From positions 4,340,001 to 4,404,000 of the forward strand of contig OY969111.1 of NCBI GenBank assembly GCA_963697975.1: DNA of 64,000 nucleotides, in the 5' to 3' direction. Positions within the stretch are counted from its first letter, which is position 1. Each line of letters opens with the position of its first letter. This stretch comes from QHXM01 sp963697975 (GTDB taxonomy: Bacteria; Acidobacteriota; Blastocatellia; Pyrinomonadales; Pyrinomonadaceae). The notes under the pieces were generated by a model. The model was not told the DNA's origin. It searched no databases and worked only from the letters and a program-made list of their open reading frames with translations. Made by a program: the position numbers and the translations under genes. Shown here one piece after another: positions 9,036 through 17,573 of the stretch.

Positions 9036-10349
9036 TTAATCCGCCGCGACGCCTTCTTCCGCGTGCGCGGCCATTGGCAGCAAGTGCCGCTTGAAATCCT
9101 CTGGAAACTTCTTAATCGCCGATTGAATCGGCCACGCAGCGGCGTCGCCCAGAGGACAGAAAGATTTGCCTTCGATGTTGTCGCACAAATCCAAGATTAA
9201 CTGCGCGTCTTCCGGCCTGCCTTCGCCGCGCGCGATGCGCTTGAAGATTTTGACGAGCCAGTCTGTGCCTTCTCTGCACGGCGTACACCAGCCGCAGGAT
9301 TCGTGCTTGTAAAACTCGGTCAGATTCTTCGTTGATTCAAAAACATCAACCGTCTCGTCCATCACGATGAAGCCGCCGGAGCCGACCATCGAGCCGCCCG
9401 CCACCAATCCTTCGTAATCCATCAGCACGCTTTTGCCGATAATATCCTCGGCGGGCATGATGTACACGCTCGACCCGCCCGGAATCACGGCCTTCAACTT
9501 CTTCCCGTCTCTGATTCCCCCGCAATCTTCCATGATGAACTTTTCCATGTCTTTGTAGCCCATCGGAAGTTCATATACGCCCGGAAGATTAACGTGCCCC
9601 GAAACAGACCAGAGCTTCGTCCCGCCGCTCTTCTCCGTGCCCAAGGCTTTGTATGCCTCGCTGCCCATAGTGATAATCGGCGGCACGGCTGAGAGCGTCT
9701 CGACGTTATTGACTACGGTCGGCGACTGGTACAGTCCCGCGACGGCAGGGAAGGGAGGCTTCATGCGTGGATGCCCGCGCAAGCCTTCGAGTGAATTCAA
9801 GAGCGCCGTCTCTTCGCCGCAGATGTAAGCGCCCGCGCCCGTGTGCGTGTAGACTTCGCAGGAAAAATCCGAGCCTAAGATTTTCTCCCCGACGAAGCCC
9901 GCTTCACGCGCCTCCTCAATCGCCCGATCCATGATGTCTATCAGGTAGCGATACTCGCCCCGCGTGTAGATGTACGTCGCCTTCGAGCCGAGCGCGTAGG
10001 CCGCGATCAACATGCCTTCGATCAGCATGTGCGGGTCGCGCTCCATCAGATAACGATCTTTGAACGTCCCCGGCTCTGATTCGTCAGCATTGCAGACGAC
10101 GTACTTGGGCTTCGGCGAATCCTTCGGCACGAAGCTCCACTTCATGCCCGTCGGAAAGCCCGCGCCGCCTCGACCGCGCAGGGCGGATTTCTTCACCTCA
10201 TCGATGACCTGTTCGGGCGTCATCGAGTCGAGGACTTTTTTCAACGCATCGTAAGCGCCGAACTCACGCGCGACCGCGAGCGTGTGCGAGTTTTCTGATT
10301 TGAAGCGAGCTAAAAGTAGAGGCTCGCATCCGATGGCTTCAATCCGCAT
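9036..10349 (-). CDS. nuoF: NADH-quinone oxidoreductase subunit F
   Basis: NADH-binding flavoprotein subunit of complex I, 437 residues. The NADH/FMN region is visible as GRGGAGFPTG (residues 59-68), with GAGAYICGEETALLNSLEG (about 170-190). The N3 [4Fe-4S] motif ESCGWCTPCREG (about 350-361) and its distant fourth Cys in FCPLGD are present. It passes electrons from NADH to the NuoE/NuoG clusters. A SIMPL-like secreted protein gene is inserted between nuoE and nuoF (7-nt gap to nuoF), and DUF2442 follows immediately. Confidence 0.97.
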   Translation of the reverse strand: MRIEAIGCEPLLLARFKSENSHTLAVAREFGAYDALKKVLDSMTPEQVIDEVKKSALRGRGGAGFPTGMKWSFVPKDSPKPKYVVCNADESEPGTFKDRYLMERDPHMLIEGMLIAAYALGSKATYIYTRGEYRYLIDIMDRAIEEAREAGFVGEKILGSDFSCEVYTHTGAGAYICGEETALLNSLEGLRGHPRMKPPFPAVAGLYQSPTVVNNVETLSAVPPIITMGSEAYKALGTEKSGGTKLWSVSGHVNLPGVYELPMGYKDMEKFIMEDCGGIRDGKKLKAVIPGGSSVYIMPAEDIIGKSVLMDYEGLVAGGSMVGSGGFIVMDETVDVFESTKNLTEFYKHESCGWCTPCREGTDWLVKIFKRIARGEGRPEDAQLILDLCDNIEGKSFCPLGDAAAWPIQSAIKKFPEDFKRHLLPMAAHAEEGVAAD

Positions 10350-10356
10350 AAGGACT

Positions 10357-11310
10357 CTAAGGTTTCTTGTCGTCAGTCTTTTCCGGCCTGACCACGGTCG
10401 TATGGCTATTGACGAAATATTTTACCCGCAAATAGAAGGTGCATTGCACGCGCGGCTCCAACCCGATAGGAGTCAGCACCAGATCGAATCTCCCCGGAGG
10501 GAGCGGGTCGAAGTAAAAGGTGCTGTTCTTGCGCCGTTCGACCACGCGGTAATTATCATCTACTGTGCCCGACTCGTAAGCCTTGTAAGAGTTGTACGCT
10601 TCAAAAGGCTGAAAGGCGTCGAAGTTCTCCGCCGCTACCGAGACGGGCTGGAGCTTGATACCGAGCTTTGCGTAGTCCGCCTCTTTTTGTTTAAGAACTT
10701 TCTGCGCCTCTGTCGTCATCTGTGCGCGTACTGCGCTTAAATCACCCGTGATGTAATCCACTTTCACCAGATCGTAAATGCCTGCCTGCGACGCGAGCGG
10801 CACTATTTGATCCAGCAGCTTATGGTTTGTGTAGCGCACAGCCAGGTTTTCCTTAATCTGAAAACCCGATACTTTTTCGCGCGCCGTCGTGCCCCTTACC
10901 ACGTAATCGTAAACGCGATTCTGGGTGATAAAGTCCAGATACGTGTCTTCGGGGCGAATTCCCAGAGCGCCCAGACTCGTTTGGAAAGCCGCGATTTGAG
11001 CTTGCAGTTTTTTGTTGGCCGCTTGCAGCGTCTCGGCCTCCTGCGCTAGCCCGAAAACAACCACGTACTCTTTGGTTTCAAGGCTCGTCAGAATCTTCGC
11101 ATCCAGGAACTGATAAGTCGTGACGAGCAGATTTTCCGGTTCGTTGACCACTTGATCCGTCGAGGTCGACGGGTAATTGGGGTAACGCCGGGTGACATCC
11201 CCGCCTTGCTGCGCTCCCTGATTGCCGTACACGCGATTGCCCGCTTCCTGCGCTAAAGCTGCGAGCGAGCAGAGGGAGATCAGAAGGGATAAGCAGAGAA
11301 TCTTTTTCAT
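10357..11310 (-). CDS. Secreted SIMPL (DUF541)-like protein
   Basis: A 317-residue protein with a clear signal peptide (MKKILCLSLLISLCSLAALA, then QEAGN). Residues about 78-225 look like a SIMPL domain. They contain the pattern of a strand, an alpha helix with repeated AETLQAANKKLQAQI, ALGIRPEDTYLDFI, the SGFQIKENLAVRYTNHKLLDQIV segment, and EAQKVLKQKEADYAKLGIKL near the end. The C-terminal 60 residues are a predicted beta-rich tail. A good Shine-Dalgarno (GGAG, 7 nt before ATG) supports the start. SIMPL proteins are periplasmic or outer-membrane associated and poorly understood. Its position between nuoE and nuoF is unusual; any link to complex I is inference. Confidence 0.7.
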   Translation of the reverse strand: MKKILCLSLLISLCSLAALAQEAGNRVYGNQGAQQGGDVTRRYPNYPSTSTDQVVNEPENLLVTTYQFLDAKILTSLETKEYVVVFGLAQEAETLQAANKKLQAQIAAFQTSLGALGIRPEDTYLDFITQNRVYDYVVRGTTAREKVSGFQIKENLAVRYTNHKLLDQIVPLASQAGIYDLVKVDYITGDLSAVRAQMTTEAQKVLKQKEADYAKLGIKLQPVSVAAENFDAFQPFEAYNSYKAYESGTVDDNYRVVERRKNSTFYFDPLPPGRFDLVLTPIGLEPRVQCTFYLRVKYFVNSHTTVVRPEKTDDKKP

Positions 11311-11458
11311 GGTCAGGCTCCTTCAACAGATTTGGTAGGGGTTTCAGTTGTAATTTTCAGAGCTGATAAATACTGACTCCGAATTTCAAACTGAACCAGC
11401 AGGGAGTTGGCTGCTATGATGCCCCCTCAGACTCATCCCGTTGTTCTCAAAGAGCGCG

Positions 11459-11992
11459 CTACTGCAACGCATCCAGAATCTCGTCCACTTTTTCTGTCGT
11501 CAGATTCTCGTGATAATCAAACCCGATCTGAAACATCGGCGCAGTTCCGCATGAGCCGAGACATTCGACCAGCGACACCGTAAAGCGACCATCAGCGGTC
11601 GTCTCGCCCGGACGAATCCCCAGCTTGCTGCAAACGTGCTCGGTAATCTTCGGCTCGCCCATAATCTTGCACGAAAGCGTTTTGCAAATCTGGATGTGAT
11701 GGCGTCCGACCGGCTCGGTGTTAATCATCGAGTAGAAGGTCGCAACTTCCCAGATGTCCGTGATCCGCACGCCGAGTCTGTTCGCCAGATACGCCACGCC
11801 CGGCGGGTCGAGATAGCCTGCGCGCTCACGCTGCACGATGAACATCAAGGGCAGAATAGCCGAACGCTTCACCGGATACTTCGCCAGATGACGATCAATC
11901 TCCGCCTCAACCTCCGGCGAGAACGTGGCCATCTCCTCCGGCACTTTCGCCCCTTGCGGCAGCGGATTATCGGGTGTGAATTGCTGGGACAT
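11459..11992 (-). CDS. nuoE: NADH-quinone oxidoreductase subunit E
   Basis: Thioredoxin-fold [2Fe-2S] subunit of complex I, 177 residues from the ATG at 11992 (MSQQFTPDNPLP). The N1a cluster ligands are Cys103, Cys108, Cys144 and Cys148 (CKTLSC and CLGSC), with the family spacing. The longer open frame upstream only translates the heptamer repeat. No Shine-Dalgarno is visible; the start lies 6 nt after the repeat. Followed by the SIMPL-like gene after a 148-nt gap. Confidence 0.95.
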   Translation of the reverse strand: MSQQFTPDNPLPQGAKVPEEMATFSPEVEAEIDRHLAKYPVKRSAILPLMFIVQRERAGYLDPPGVAYLANRLGVRITDIWEVATFYSMINTEPVGRHHIQICKTLSCKIMGEPKITEHVCSKLGIRPGETTADGRFTVSLVECLGSCGTAPMFQIGFDYHENLTTEKVDEILDALQ

Positions 11993-11998
11993 AAACTT

Positions 11999-12058
11999 AG
12001 TGATAGGTGATAGGTGATGGGATAAAAGGATTCTCTTATCACCTATCACCCATCACTA
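11999..12058. repeat. Heptamer inverted repeat, TGATAGG family (nuoD-nuoE junction)
   Basis: Left arm TGATAGG TGATAGG TGATGGG, loop about 15 nt, right arm CTTATCACCTATCACCCATCA. It immediately precedes the nuoE start on the minus strand. Confidence 0.92.
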
Positions 12059-12063
12059 TCTCC

Positions 12064-13275
12064 TCATCTATCTATTTCTCCAAGCACGATGTCGAGCGAG
12101 CCGATGATGGCGACAACATCGGCGACCATCTCGCCTTCGGCCATGTGGGGGAGAGCCGAAAGGTTGACGAAACTTGGGCCGCGAAAATGCACGCGCGCAG
12201 GCTTTGGCCCGCCATTGGATTTCATGTAGACGCCAAGCTCGCCCTTCGAGGCTTCAATCGCGTGATAGACCTCGCCTGCGGGCACGTCGAAGCCTTCGGC
12301 CACAATCAGGAAATGGTGTATCAGCGCGTCCATGTGCGTCTTCATCGCTTCGCGGTCAGGCAGCACGACCTTCGGCGCATCAGCCTTGACAGGGCCGGGA
12401 CGCAGACGCGCGAGCGCCTGCACGACGATCTTATGCGACTCTTTCATCTCGCGCATCCGCACCATGTAGCGCGCCCAGACATCGCAGTCCTGCTCGACGG
12501 GAACTTCAAAGTCGTACCTCTCATAACCTGTGTATGGATTAGTGCGGCGAATATCAACATCAATCCCGCTCCCGCGAAGGCACGGCCCGGAAAGACCCCA
12601 GTCAATCGCGTCTTCGGCGGCAATGTAGCCGATGCCTTGCGTGCGCTTCTGGAAAATCTTATTGCCCGTCAGCAGCGTGTGGAATTCGTCAACCGCATGG
12701 ATGAACTTATCCGCGAACTGTTTGACGCGACGCTCAAAGCCTGAAGGCAAATCCATCATCAAGCCGCCGATGCGAAAGTAAGAAGGCGTCAGGCGTCCGC
12801 CCGAGGCTGCTTCGATTAAGTTCAGAATCTTTTCGCGCTCGCGGAAGCAGTAGAAGAAGACCGTCATCGCGCCGATGTCGAGCGCGTGCGTTCCCAGCCA
12901 GACAAGGTGCGAGCCGATGCGTTGCAATTCGCACATCAGCACACGGATTGTCTGAGCGCGTTCGGGAATCTCCAGTTGCAGCAGCTTCTCCGCCGCCATC
13001 ACGTAAGCCAGATTGTTTCCCAAAGGGTTCAGGTAATCCATCCGGTCTGTGATGACAATACCCTGCTGGTACTTCTTATACTCAAAGAGCTTTTCCATCC
13101 CCGTGTGGAGATAGCCGATGTCGGGCGTGGCTTTCACGACCATCTCGCCATCCAACACCAACTCCAGACGCAGCACGCCATGCGTACTGGGGTGCTGCGG
13201 CCCCATAGAGATCGTCATCTGCGTATCCAGCGGACGATCAACTATCTCGAATTGCGGTGGAAGCGTTACACTCAT
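12064..13275 (-). CDS. nuoD: NADH-quinone oxidoreductase subunit D
   Basis: 49-kDa-type peripheral subunit forming part of the quinone site, 403 residues from the ATG at 13275 (MSVTLPPQFEIVDRP). The family signatures MGPQHPSTHGVLRLEL (about residues 25-40, with the quinone-site His), GYLHTGMEKL and the C-terminal DIVLGEIDR are intact. nuoC and nuoD are separate genes here. The start follows the repeat by 5 nt, without a visible Shine-Dalgarno. Confidence 0.96.
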   Translation of the reverse strand: MSVTLPPQFEIVDRPLDTQMTISMGPQHPSTHGVLRLELVLDGEMVVKATPDIGYLHTGMEKLFEYKKYQQGIVITDRMDYLNPLGNNLAYVMAAEKLLQLEIPERAQTIRVLMCELQRIGSHLVWLGTHALDIGAMTVFFYCFREREKILNLIEAASGGRLTPSYFRIGGLMMDLPSGFERRVKQFADKFIHAVDEFHTLLTGNKIFQKRTQGIGYIAAEDAIDWGLSGPCLRGSGIDVDIRRTNPYTGYERYDFEVPVEQDCDVWARYMVRMREMKESHKIVVQALARLRPGPVKADAPKVVLPDREAMKTHMDALIHHFLIVAEGFDVPAGEVYHAIEASKGELGVYMKSNGGPKPARVHFRGPSFVNLSALPHMAEGEMVADVVAIIGSLDIVLGEIDR

Positions 13276-13280
13276 AATCA

Positions 13281-13345
13281 AGTGATAGGTGATAAGTGAT
13301 AGGTGATAGGATGAAAGAAATTTCTTATCACCCATCACCTATCAC
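13281..13345. repeat. Heptamer inverted repeat, TGATAGG family (nuoC-nuoD junction)
   Basis: Left arm TGATAGG TGATAAG TGATAGG TGATAGG, right arm CTTATCACCCATCACCTATC. The nuoC stop codon (TAG, complement of 13345-13347) is fused to the repeat edge. Confidence 0.92.
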
Positions 13346-13887
13346 TACGTCAAACTGTACGGCTCATAGCCGCGCAACGGAAAATCTTTGCGAAGCGCGT
13401 GGCCTTCCCAATCGTCGGGCAACAGGATGCGACGCAAGTCCGGGTGGCCGTCGAAATGGATGCCCATCAAATCAAAGGTTTCGCGCTCGTGCCAATTGGC
13501 CGTTCGCCAGATGCCCGTGACGGTCGGTACATGCGTGTCGTCGTCGTTCAAAAGAACTTTCAGGCGCAGGCGATGATGCTTCGTCGTCGAGAACAGGTGA
13601 TAGTTGACCTCAAAGCGTGGCTCTTCTTCAGGGCCGCGATCCGCGCCGCAGATGTCCGAGAGAAAATTGAACTCAAGCCCCGTAGAAGTCTTGAGAAACG
13701 AGCAAATCTCCGCGATCATTTCGCGCGGCACGATCACGGTAATCTCGCCAAAGGCTTCGATAACTTCGCCGACCCACGCAGCATTCGCATGCTGCAACGC
13801 CGCCACCAGCGGCGACGGCGTTCCACTACTATCCGGCGTGATTTCTGCCTGCGCGTCAACGTTCCCTTGCTCGATTTCTTTAGACAT
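13345..13887 (-). CDS. nuoC: NADH-quinone oxidoreductase subunit C
   Basis: 30-kDa-type subunit of the peripheral arm, 180 residues. It contains the signature WHERETFDLMGIHFDGHPDL (about residues 133-152) followed by RRILLPDDWEGHALRKDFPL, typical of NuoC. The first 25 residues are a low-complexity extension. The start ATG at 13887 lies 6 nt downstream of the repeat with no Shine-Dalgarno. Confidence 0.95.
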   Translation of the reverse strand: MSKEIEQGNVDAQAEITPDSSGTPSPLVAALQHANAAWVGEVIEAFGEITVIVPREMIAEICSFLKTSTGLEFNFLSDICGADRGPEEEPRFEVNYHLFSTTKHHRLRLKVLLNDDDTHVPTVTGIWRTANWHERETFDLMGIHFDGHPDLRRILLPDDWEGHALRKDFPLRGYEPYSLT

Positions 13888-13893
13888 ATGATT

Positions 13894-13970
13894 CAGTGAT
13901 AGGTGATAGATGATAGGTGATGGGATAAAAGGATTCTCTTATCACCCATCACCTATCACTTATCACTGTT
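13894..13970. repeat. Heptamer inverted repeat, TGATAGG family (nuoB-nuoC junction)
   Basis: Left arm CAGTGATAGG TGATAGA TGATAGG TGATGGG, right arm CTTATCACCCATCACCTATC followed by ACTTATCACTGTT. The outer ends CAGTGAT/ATCACTG pair perfectly. Confidence 0.92.
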
Positions 13971-14618
13971 TTACGTTGACCGTCGCCGCTCGTGGCGCGA
14001 CGGGATTGTGTAGGGGCGCGACCATTCTTTCTCCTGCTCCCCCTGCGCGGCTGCTTCGTTTAAGGCCGACACTCCTGAAGCGGGTAGAGTGCCCGGCGGC
14101 ACGGCCTCGCGCGCCTCTTCGACCAGCACGTCTTTCCTGTCACGCACAGATTCTTTGCTGATTTTCTGTTGCAGCATCATCACCGCGTGAATCAGCATTT
14201 CAGGACGCGGCGGGCAGCCCGGAATGTAAACGTCCACCGGCACAACCTTGTCCACACCTTGCACGATGGCGTAGTTGTCAAAGACGCCCCCCGACGTGGC
14301 GCACGCGCCCATCGAGATGACCCATTTCGGCTCAGGCATCTGGTCGTAGATGCGGCGCAGGACGGGAGCCATCTTGCGCGAGACGCGGCCTGAAACGATC
14401 ATCACGTCCGCCTGTCGCGGGCTGGCGCGAAAAACTTCCGAGCCGAAGCGCGCCAGGTCGTTACGCGACGAAGTGGCGTTCATCATCTCGATGGCGCAAC
14501 AGGCAAGGCCGAACGTCGCAGGCCAAAGGCTTGACTTGCGCGCCCAGTTAATCAACGAGTCGAGCTGCGTAGTTAAAACTTCCGGTAATGCTTCGGCAAT
14601 CTTTTGTTCGAGTCCCAT
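13971..14618 (-). CDS. nuoB: NADH-quinone oxidoreductase subunit B
   Basis: N2-cluster subunit of complex I, 215 residues from the ATG at 14618 (MGLEQKIAEALPEV). The N2 ligands are visible as the tandem Cys40-Cys41 (GLACCAIEMM), the Cys in MGACATSGG (about 105) and the Cys in PGCPPRPE (about 135). The longer upstream open frame overlaps nuoA and is not used. The C-terminal 60 residues are longer than the core family and hydrophilic. Between nuoA and nuoC. Confidence 0.96.
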   Translation of the reverse strand: MGLEQKIAEALPEVLTTQLDSLINWARKSSLWPATFGLACCAIEMMNATSSRNDLARFGSEVFRASPRQADVMIVSGRVSRKMAPVLRRIYDQMPEPKWVISMGACATSGGVFDNYAIVQGVDKVVPVDVYIPGCPPRPEMLIHAVMMLQQKISKESVRDRKDVLVEEAREAVPPGTLPASGVSALNEAAAQGEQEKEWSRPYTIPSRHERRRST

Positions 14619-14647
14619 GTTTGATAAATCCTTTCGACTCGCCAGCG

Positions 14648-15127
14648 TCAGGCAGCACGCTTTGCGGCGTCTGCCGTTTCGCGCTTCTGCGCCTCGCGGA
14701 GTGCGCGCGCCTCTGCTTCCGCCTCGGTTCTGGCGCGCTCGCCCCAATCGAATGCGCCCTTCTTCACCACGTAGATGTAGCCGACGAGCAGCAGCACGAC
14801 GAACAGCATCATCTCGACGTAGATCAGCAGGCGCATATCGCTGCCCGCTGCCGCGAACGGTTTGAAGACTACTGCCCACGGAATCAGGAAGATGACTTCA
14901 ATGTCGAAGAGGATGAAGATCATGGCGATCAAGTAGAACTTGACCGAGAAGCGCTCTCGCGCCGAACCCACAGGGTCTTTGCCGCACTCATAGGGCATCA
15001 GCTTCGTGCGGGTCGCCTTGCGCTGGCCGACGAACTGCGAGAGCAGCACGTTGCCGACAGCAAAGCCCCCCGCGACGACGAACATCAGCAGAATCGGCAA
15101 GTAATCTTTGAGATTAAACCCGTTCAT
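14648..15127 (-). CDS. nuoA: NADH-quinone oxidoreductase subunit A
   Basis: First gene of the complex I operon, 159 residues with three hydrophobic helices. The conserved loop KLMPYECGKDPVGSARERFSVKFYLIAMIFILFDIEVIFL (split here by context: YECG near 46, RFSVKFYL, then FDIEVIFL) identifies NuoA. The family core ends near residue 130, and the remaining 30 residues are a charged Ala/Glu/Arg tail. A promoter is found about 110 nt upstream. Confidence 0.95.
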   Translation of the reverse strand: MNGFNLKDYLPILLMFVVAGGFAVGNVLLSQFVGQRKATRTKLMPYECGKDPVGSARERFSVKFYLIAMIFILFDIEVIFLIPWAVVFKPFAAAGSDMRLLIYVEMMLFVVLLLVGYIYVVKKGAFDWGERARTEAEAEARALREAQKRETADAAKRAA

Positions 15128-15236
15128 CCGCGCACTCGCTTCGGAAACTTACACTTCACGCTTCGGTAGCCCCTGCCTCTTCAGTAAACAGGCGACAACG
15201 CGTCAAGGTCGAGATTGAGAATCATGGTACAAAGTC

Positions 15237-15265
15237 ATCGTAGTTCATGAGAGGAAACGTGTCAA
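15237..15265 (-). promoter_or_regulatory. Predicted sigma70-type promoter of the nuo operon
   Basis: On the minus strand a perfect -35 TTGACA (complement of 15260-15265) is followed by a 17-nt spacer and -10 TACGAT (complement of 15237-15242). It lies about 110 nt upstream of the nuoA ATG at 15127. No terminator or riboswitch was recognised in the leader. Confidence 0.6.
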
Positions 15266-15326
15266 GCAGGCTTTTGAAGAGGAAAGGCGCTCTTTCGATG
15301 ACGAGATTGACCGCCTGAAAATTCCT

Positions 15327-16301
15327 GTGCTACTGTTCAATCTCGCCCCGCTTCAAACTCGATTTTGCGAGCTTTCGTCAACCACTTGTGGGTTACAGAA
15401 GACATTGATTACCGGCTTCAATACCGATGTCGAGCATGACGGGGTGGTCTATCACGTCCAGACCGAAGATAAGGGCTTGAAGTCGCCGCTCATCCTCTCG
15501 CTGGTCTACGTCGGGGGGACGATCCTCGCCAGCAAGCGCACGCCTTACGACGACCTGATTGCCGACGGGTTTGATGAAAACAAGCTCGCCGAACGACTCC
15601 AACGACAGCACAAGCTAATCTGCGCCGCCATTCACACCGGACGCATCGAAGACCTCAAGCAACAGACCGGGCGTGACGCCAGCGCGCGCGCCAAACATGC
15701 AGAGCCGGAGCAGAAGATTGAACAGCCGCCGCCGCAGGCTGCGCCGCAACAGACTGTCCCGAAAACTGTCCCGGAAGAGGCTGCGCCTGTAGAGGCTTCG
15801 CCGCCGGAAGAGTCGGACATCTTCGAGCTTGGCAGCATCGCGGATTTCATGCCTCCGTCATCTTTCCGGTCTCCGCCTGCTGTCAAGCCTGCGCCTGTCG
15901 CGCCCGCCGACACAGAAGAAGTAAATGTCGGCCCAACACAAATCGAGCATGTGGATTACAGCCGGGTGGTCGATTACGACAGCGTTGCTGAACAGGTTGA
16001 TGAGTTGCAGCTCACCCTGCTGGATGAGAAGAAATTCGTGGCGGGCGAGTTTGTGAAGATCAACGTCCACGTCACGGGCGGCAGAGATGGCTTTGAGAGC
16101 GTGACGGACGCGCTTGTGACGCTGAAGGTCTTGGGGTCGAGCTTCAGGCCGTTGATCTTTTCCGGGAAGACCGGGGCGGACGGCGTTGCGACCTTCTACG
16201 CAATGATGCCCTACTTCACTTCCGGCAGAGCGGCCATTCTCATCAACGCCACCGTCAAAGGGCACAGGGCAGAGCTGCGCCGGGTCATTCATCAAGCCTG
16301 A
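15327..16301 (+). CDS. Conserved acidobacterial-type protein, FNTDVEH N-terminus with C-terminal Ig-like domain
   Basis: Function unknown. The N-terminal block TGFNTDVEHDGVVYHVQTED, continuing to GGTILASKRTPYDDL, is a motif I associate with uncharacterised Acidobacteriota proteins. A helix and a Pro/Ala/Glu-rich linker follow (about residues 125-215). The C-terminal 100 residues are beta-rich (LLDEKKFVAGEFVKINVHV to FSGKTGADGVATFYAMMP) and resemble a carboxypeptidase-regulatory/Ig-like fold. No signal peptide. The frame opens with GTG at 15327, but TTG at 15405 (LITGFNTD) is an alternative that begins at the conserved block. Divergent from nuoA and upstream of thiS by 23 nt. Confidence 0.6.
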   Translation: MLLFNLAPLQTRFCELSSTTCGLQKTLITGFNTDVEHDGVVYHVQTEDKGLKSPLILSLVYVGGTILASKRTPYDDLIADGFDENKLAERLQRQHKLICAAIHTGRIEDLKQQTGRDASARAKHAEPEQKIEQPPPQAAPQQTVPKTVPEEAAPVEASPPEESDIFELGSIADFMPPSSFRSPPAVKPAPVAPADTEEVNVGPTQIEHVDYSRVVDYDSVAEQVDELQLTLLDEKKFVAGEFVKINVHVTGGRDGFESVTDALVTLKVLGSSFRPLIFSGKTGADGVATFYAMMPYFTSGRAAILINATVKGHRAELRRVIHQA

Positions 16302-16324
16302 AGTTTGAAAGGAAGACGGAAAAC

Positions 16325-16543
16325 TTGCTGGTTGAGATCAACGGCGAATCGCGCGATGTGGCCGCTTCAATCACACTGGCCGAACTAGTCCTTCACCTCG
16401 CGCTTGCGCCCGAACGCCTCGCGGTTGAACTGAACCAGCGGGTCGTCCGCCGCGCCGACTGGCAGCAAACCACCATCAACGAAGGCGACCGCATAGAGAT
16501 CGTTCACTTCGTGGGCGGAGGAGTTGAAGACAGTGATAGGTGA
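16325..16543 (+). CDS. thiS: Sulfur carrier protein ThiS, with C-terminal extension
   Basis: Ubiquitin-fold sulfur carrier for thiazole synthesis, starting at TTG (MLVEINGESRDV), with the ThiS core ending IEIVHFVGGG. In the family the protein ends at this Gly-Gly, whose carboxylate is adenylated and thiocarboxylated. Here six residues (VEDSDR) follow, and the stop TGA at 16541-16543 lies inside the adjoining heptamer repeat, whose first codons encode the SDR tail. Either the tail is trimmed, the carrier is impaired, or a frameshift exists: TGA appears in another frame two bases after the last Gly codon. The pairing with thiG identifies it as ThiS and not MoaD. Confidence 0.85.
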   Translation: MLVEINGESRDVAASITLAELVLHLALAPERLAVELNQRVVRRADWQQTTINEGDRIEIVHFVGGGVEDSDR

Positions 16544-16611
16544 TGGGTGATAGGTGATAAGAAAGAAGTTTTGTTTTTCACTTATCACTTATCACCCATC
16601 ACCTATCACTT
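16531..16611. repeat. Heptamer inverted repeat, TGATAGG family (thiS-thiG junction)
   Basis: Left arm AGTGATAGG TGATGGG TGATAGG TGATAAG; loop AT-rich, about 20 nt; right arm CTTATCAC TTATCAC CCATCAC CTATCACT. It overlaps the 3' end of thiS and provides its stop codon. Confidence 0.93.
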
Positions 16612-16681
16612 TTTGTCCTCATCACCGCTTTGTTGTAAAGTCACTCTGTTAAATCAAAAGAAAGCCTGGAGTGTTCTTGTT

Positions 16682-17473
16682 ATGTCAACAGCAGTTCAAT
16701 CGCAGGGTGGAAAACTAATTATCGCGGGGCGCGAGTTTACGTCGCGGCTGATTATCGGCACGGGAAAGTATCGCACGTTTGACGAGATGAAGGCGGCGCA
16801 TCTGGCTTCGGGTGCTGAGATGGTGACGGTCGCTGTCCGCCGCGTGCCGCTCGACCGCAGTTCTGAATCTTTCCTCGATCATCTCAATCCACAGCTTGCC
16901 ATCCTGCCGAACACGGCTGGCTGCTACACGGCTGACGAGGCCATACGCACGGCGCGGCTCGCACGCGAAGCTCTCTCGACAGACCTCATCAAGCTGGAAG
17001 TCATCGGTGATCAAACCACACTCTTCCCCGACAACGAGCAGACTCTCGAAGCTGCGCGCGTGCTTGTCAGCGAAGGCTTCGTTGTCCTGCCTTACTTCAC
17101 TGACGATCTGATTATGGCAAAGAAGCTCCTGGACGCAGGCTGTGCTGCGGTCATGCCGCTGGCCGCGCCCATCGGCTCAGGACTCGGTATCCAGAACCCC
17201 GCCAACCTACGCATCATGCGCGAGCAACTTCCCGACGCCACCATCATCGTTGACGCCGGAGTCGGCACAGCCTCAGACGCCGCGATTGCGATGGAACTCG
17301 GCGCAGACGCCGTCCTGATGAACACCGCGATTGCCGAGGCGCAGGATTCCGCACGGATGGCCACCGCCATGCGCCTCGCCATCGAAGCCGGACGCCTCGC
17401 TTATCTCGCCGGACGCATGCAGAAGCGCCTCTACGCCAGCGCGTCCAGTCCTTTGACGGGCGTGGTTCGTTGA
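16682..17473 (+). CDS. thiG: Thiazole synthase ThiG
   Basis: TIM-barrel thiazole synthase, 263 residues from the ATG at 16682 (MSTAVQSQGGKLIIAGREF). It combines DXP, dehydroglycine and ThiS-thiocarboxylate into the thiazole moiety of thiamin. Conserved segments are SRLIIGTGKY, LPNTAGCYTADEA, DLIKLEVIGD (the Lys region that binds DXP), MPLAAPIGSG and VDAGVGTASDAA. The C-terminus GRLAYLAGRMQKRLYASASS is the sequence partly duplicated at 20332-20433. Longer upstream frames translate the repeat. No TPP riboswitch was seen upstream of thiS. Confidence 0.96.
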   Translation: MSTAVQSQGGKLIIAGREFTSRLIIGTGKYRTFDEMKAAHLASGAEMVTVAVRRVPLDRSSESFLDHLNPQLAILPNTAGCYTADEAIRTARLAREALSTDLIKLEVIGDQTTLFPDNEQTLEAARVLVSEGFVVLPYFTDDLIMAKKLLDAGCAAVMPLAAPIGSGLGIQNPANLRIMREQLPDATIIVDAGVGTASDAAIAMELGADAVLMNTAIAEAQDSARMATAMRLAIEAGRLAYLAGRMQKRLYASASSPLTGVVR

Positions 17474-17573
17474 GATTAAACAGACTGTCGAATCTTTGCT
17501 GGCCTCCCGGTGCTGCCAGCACTGACGATTTCATCCATTAGCTGGATTGTCAGCTTTAGCAGGAGGCCCGTCG

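Noticed and set aside
15128..16324. TPP riboswitch upstream of thiS
   Set aside because: No CUGAGA-type or GACCUGAUCUGG-type conserved segments are visible, and thiS follows 23 nt after another gene.
17474..17573. Upstream TTG (17547) as start of the TIR gene
   Set aside because: The TTG at 17574 has a perfect AGGAGG at correct spacing and begins right at the TIR domain.
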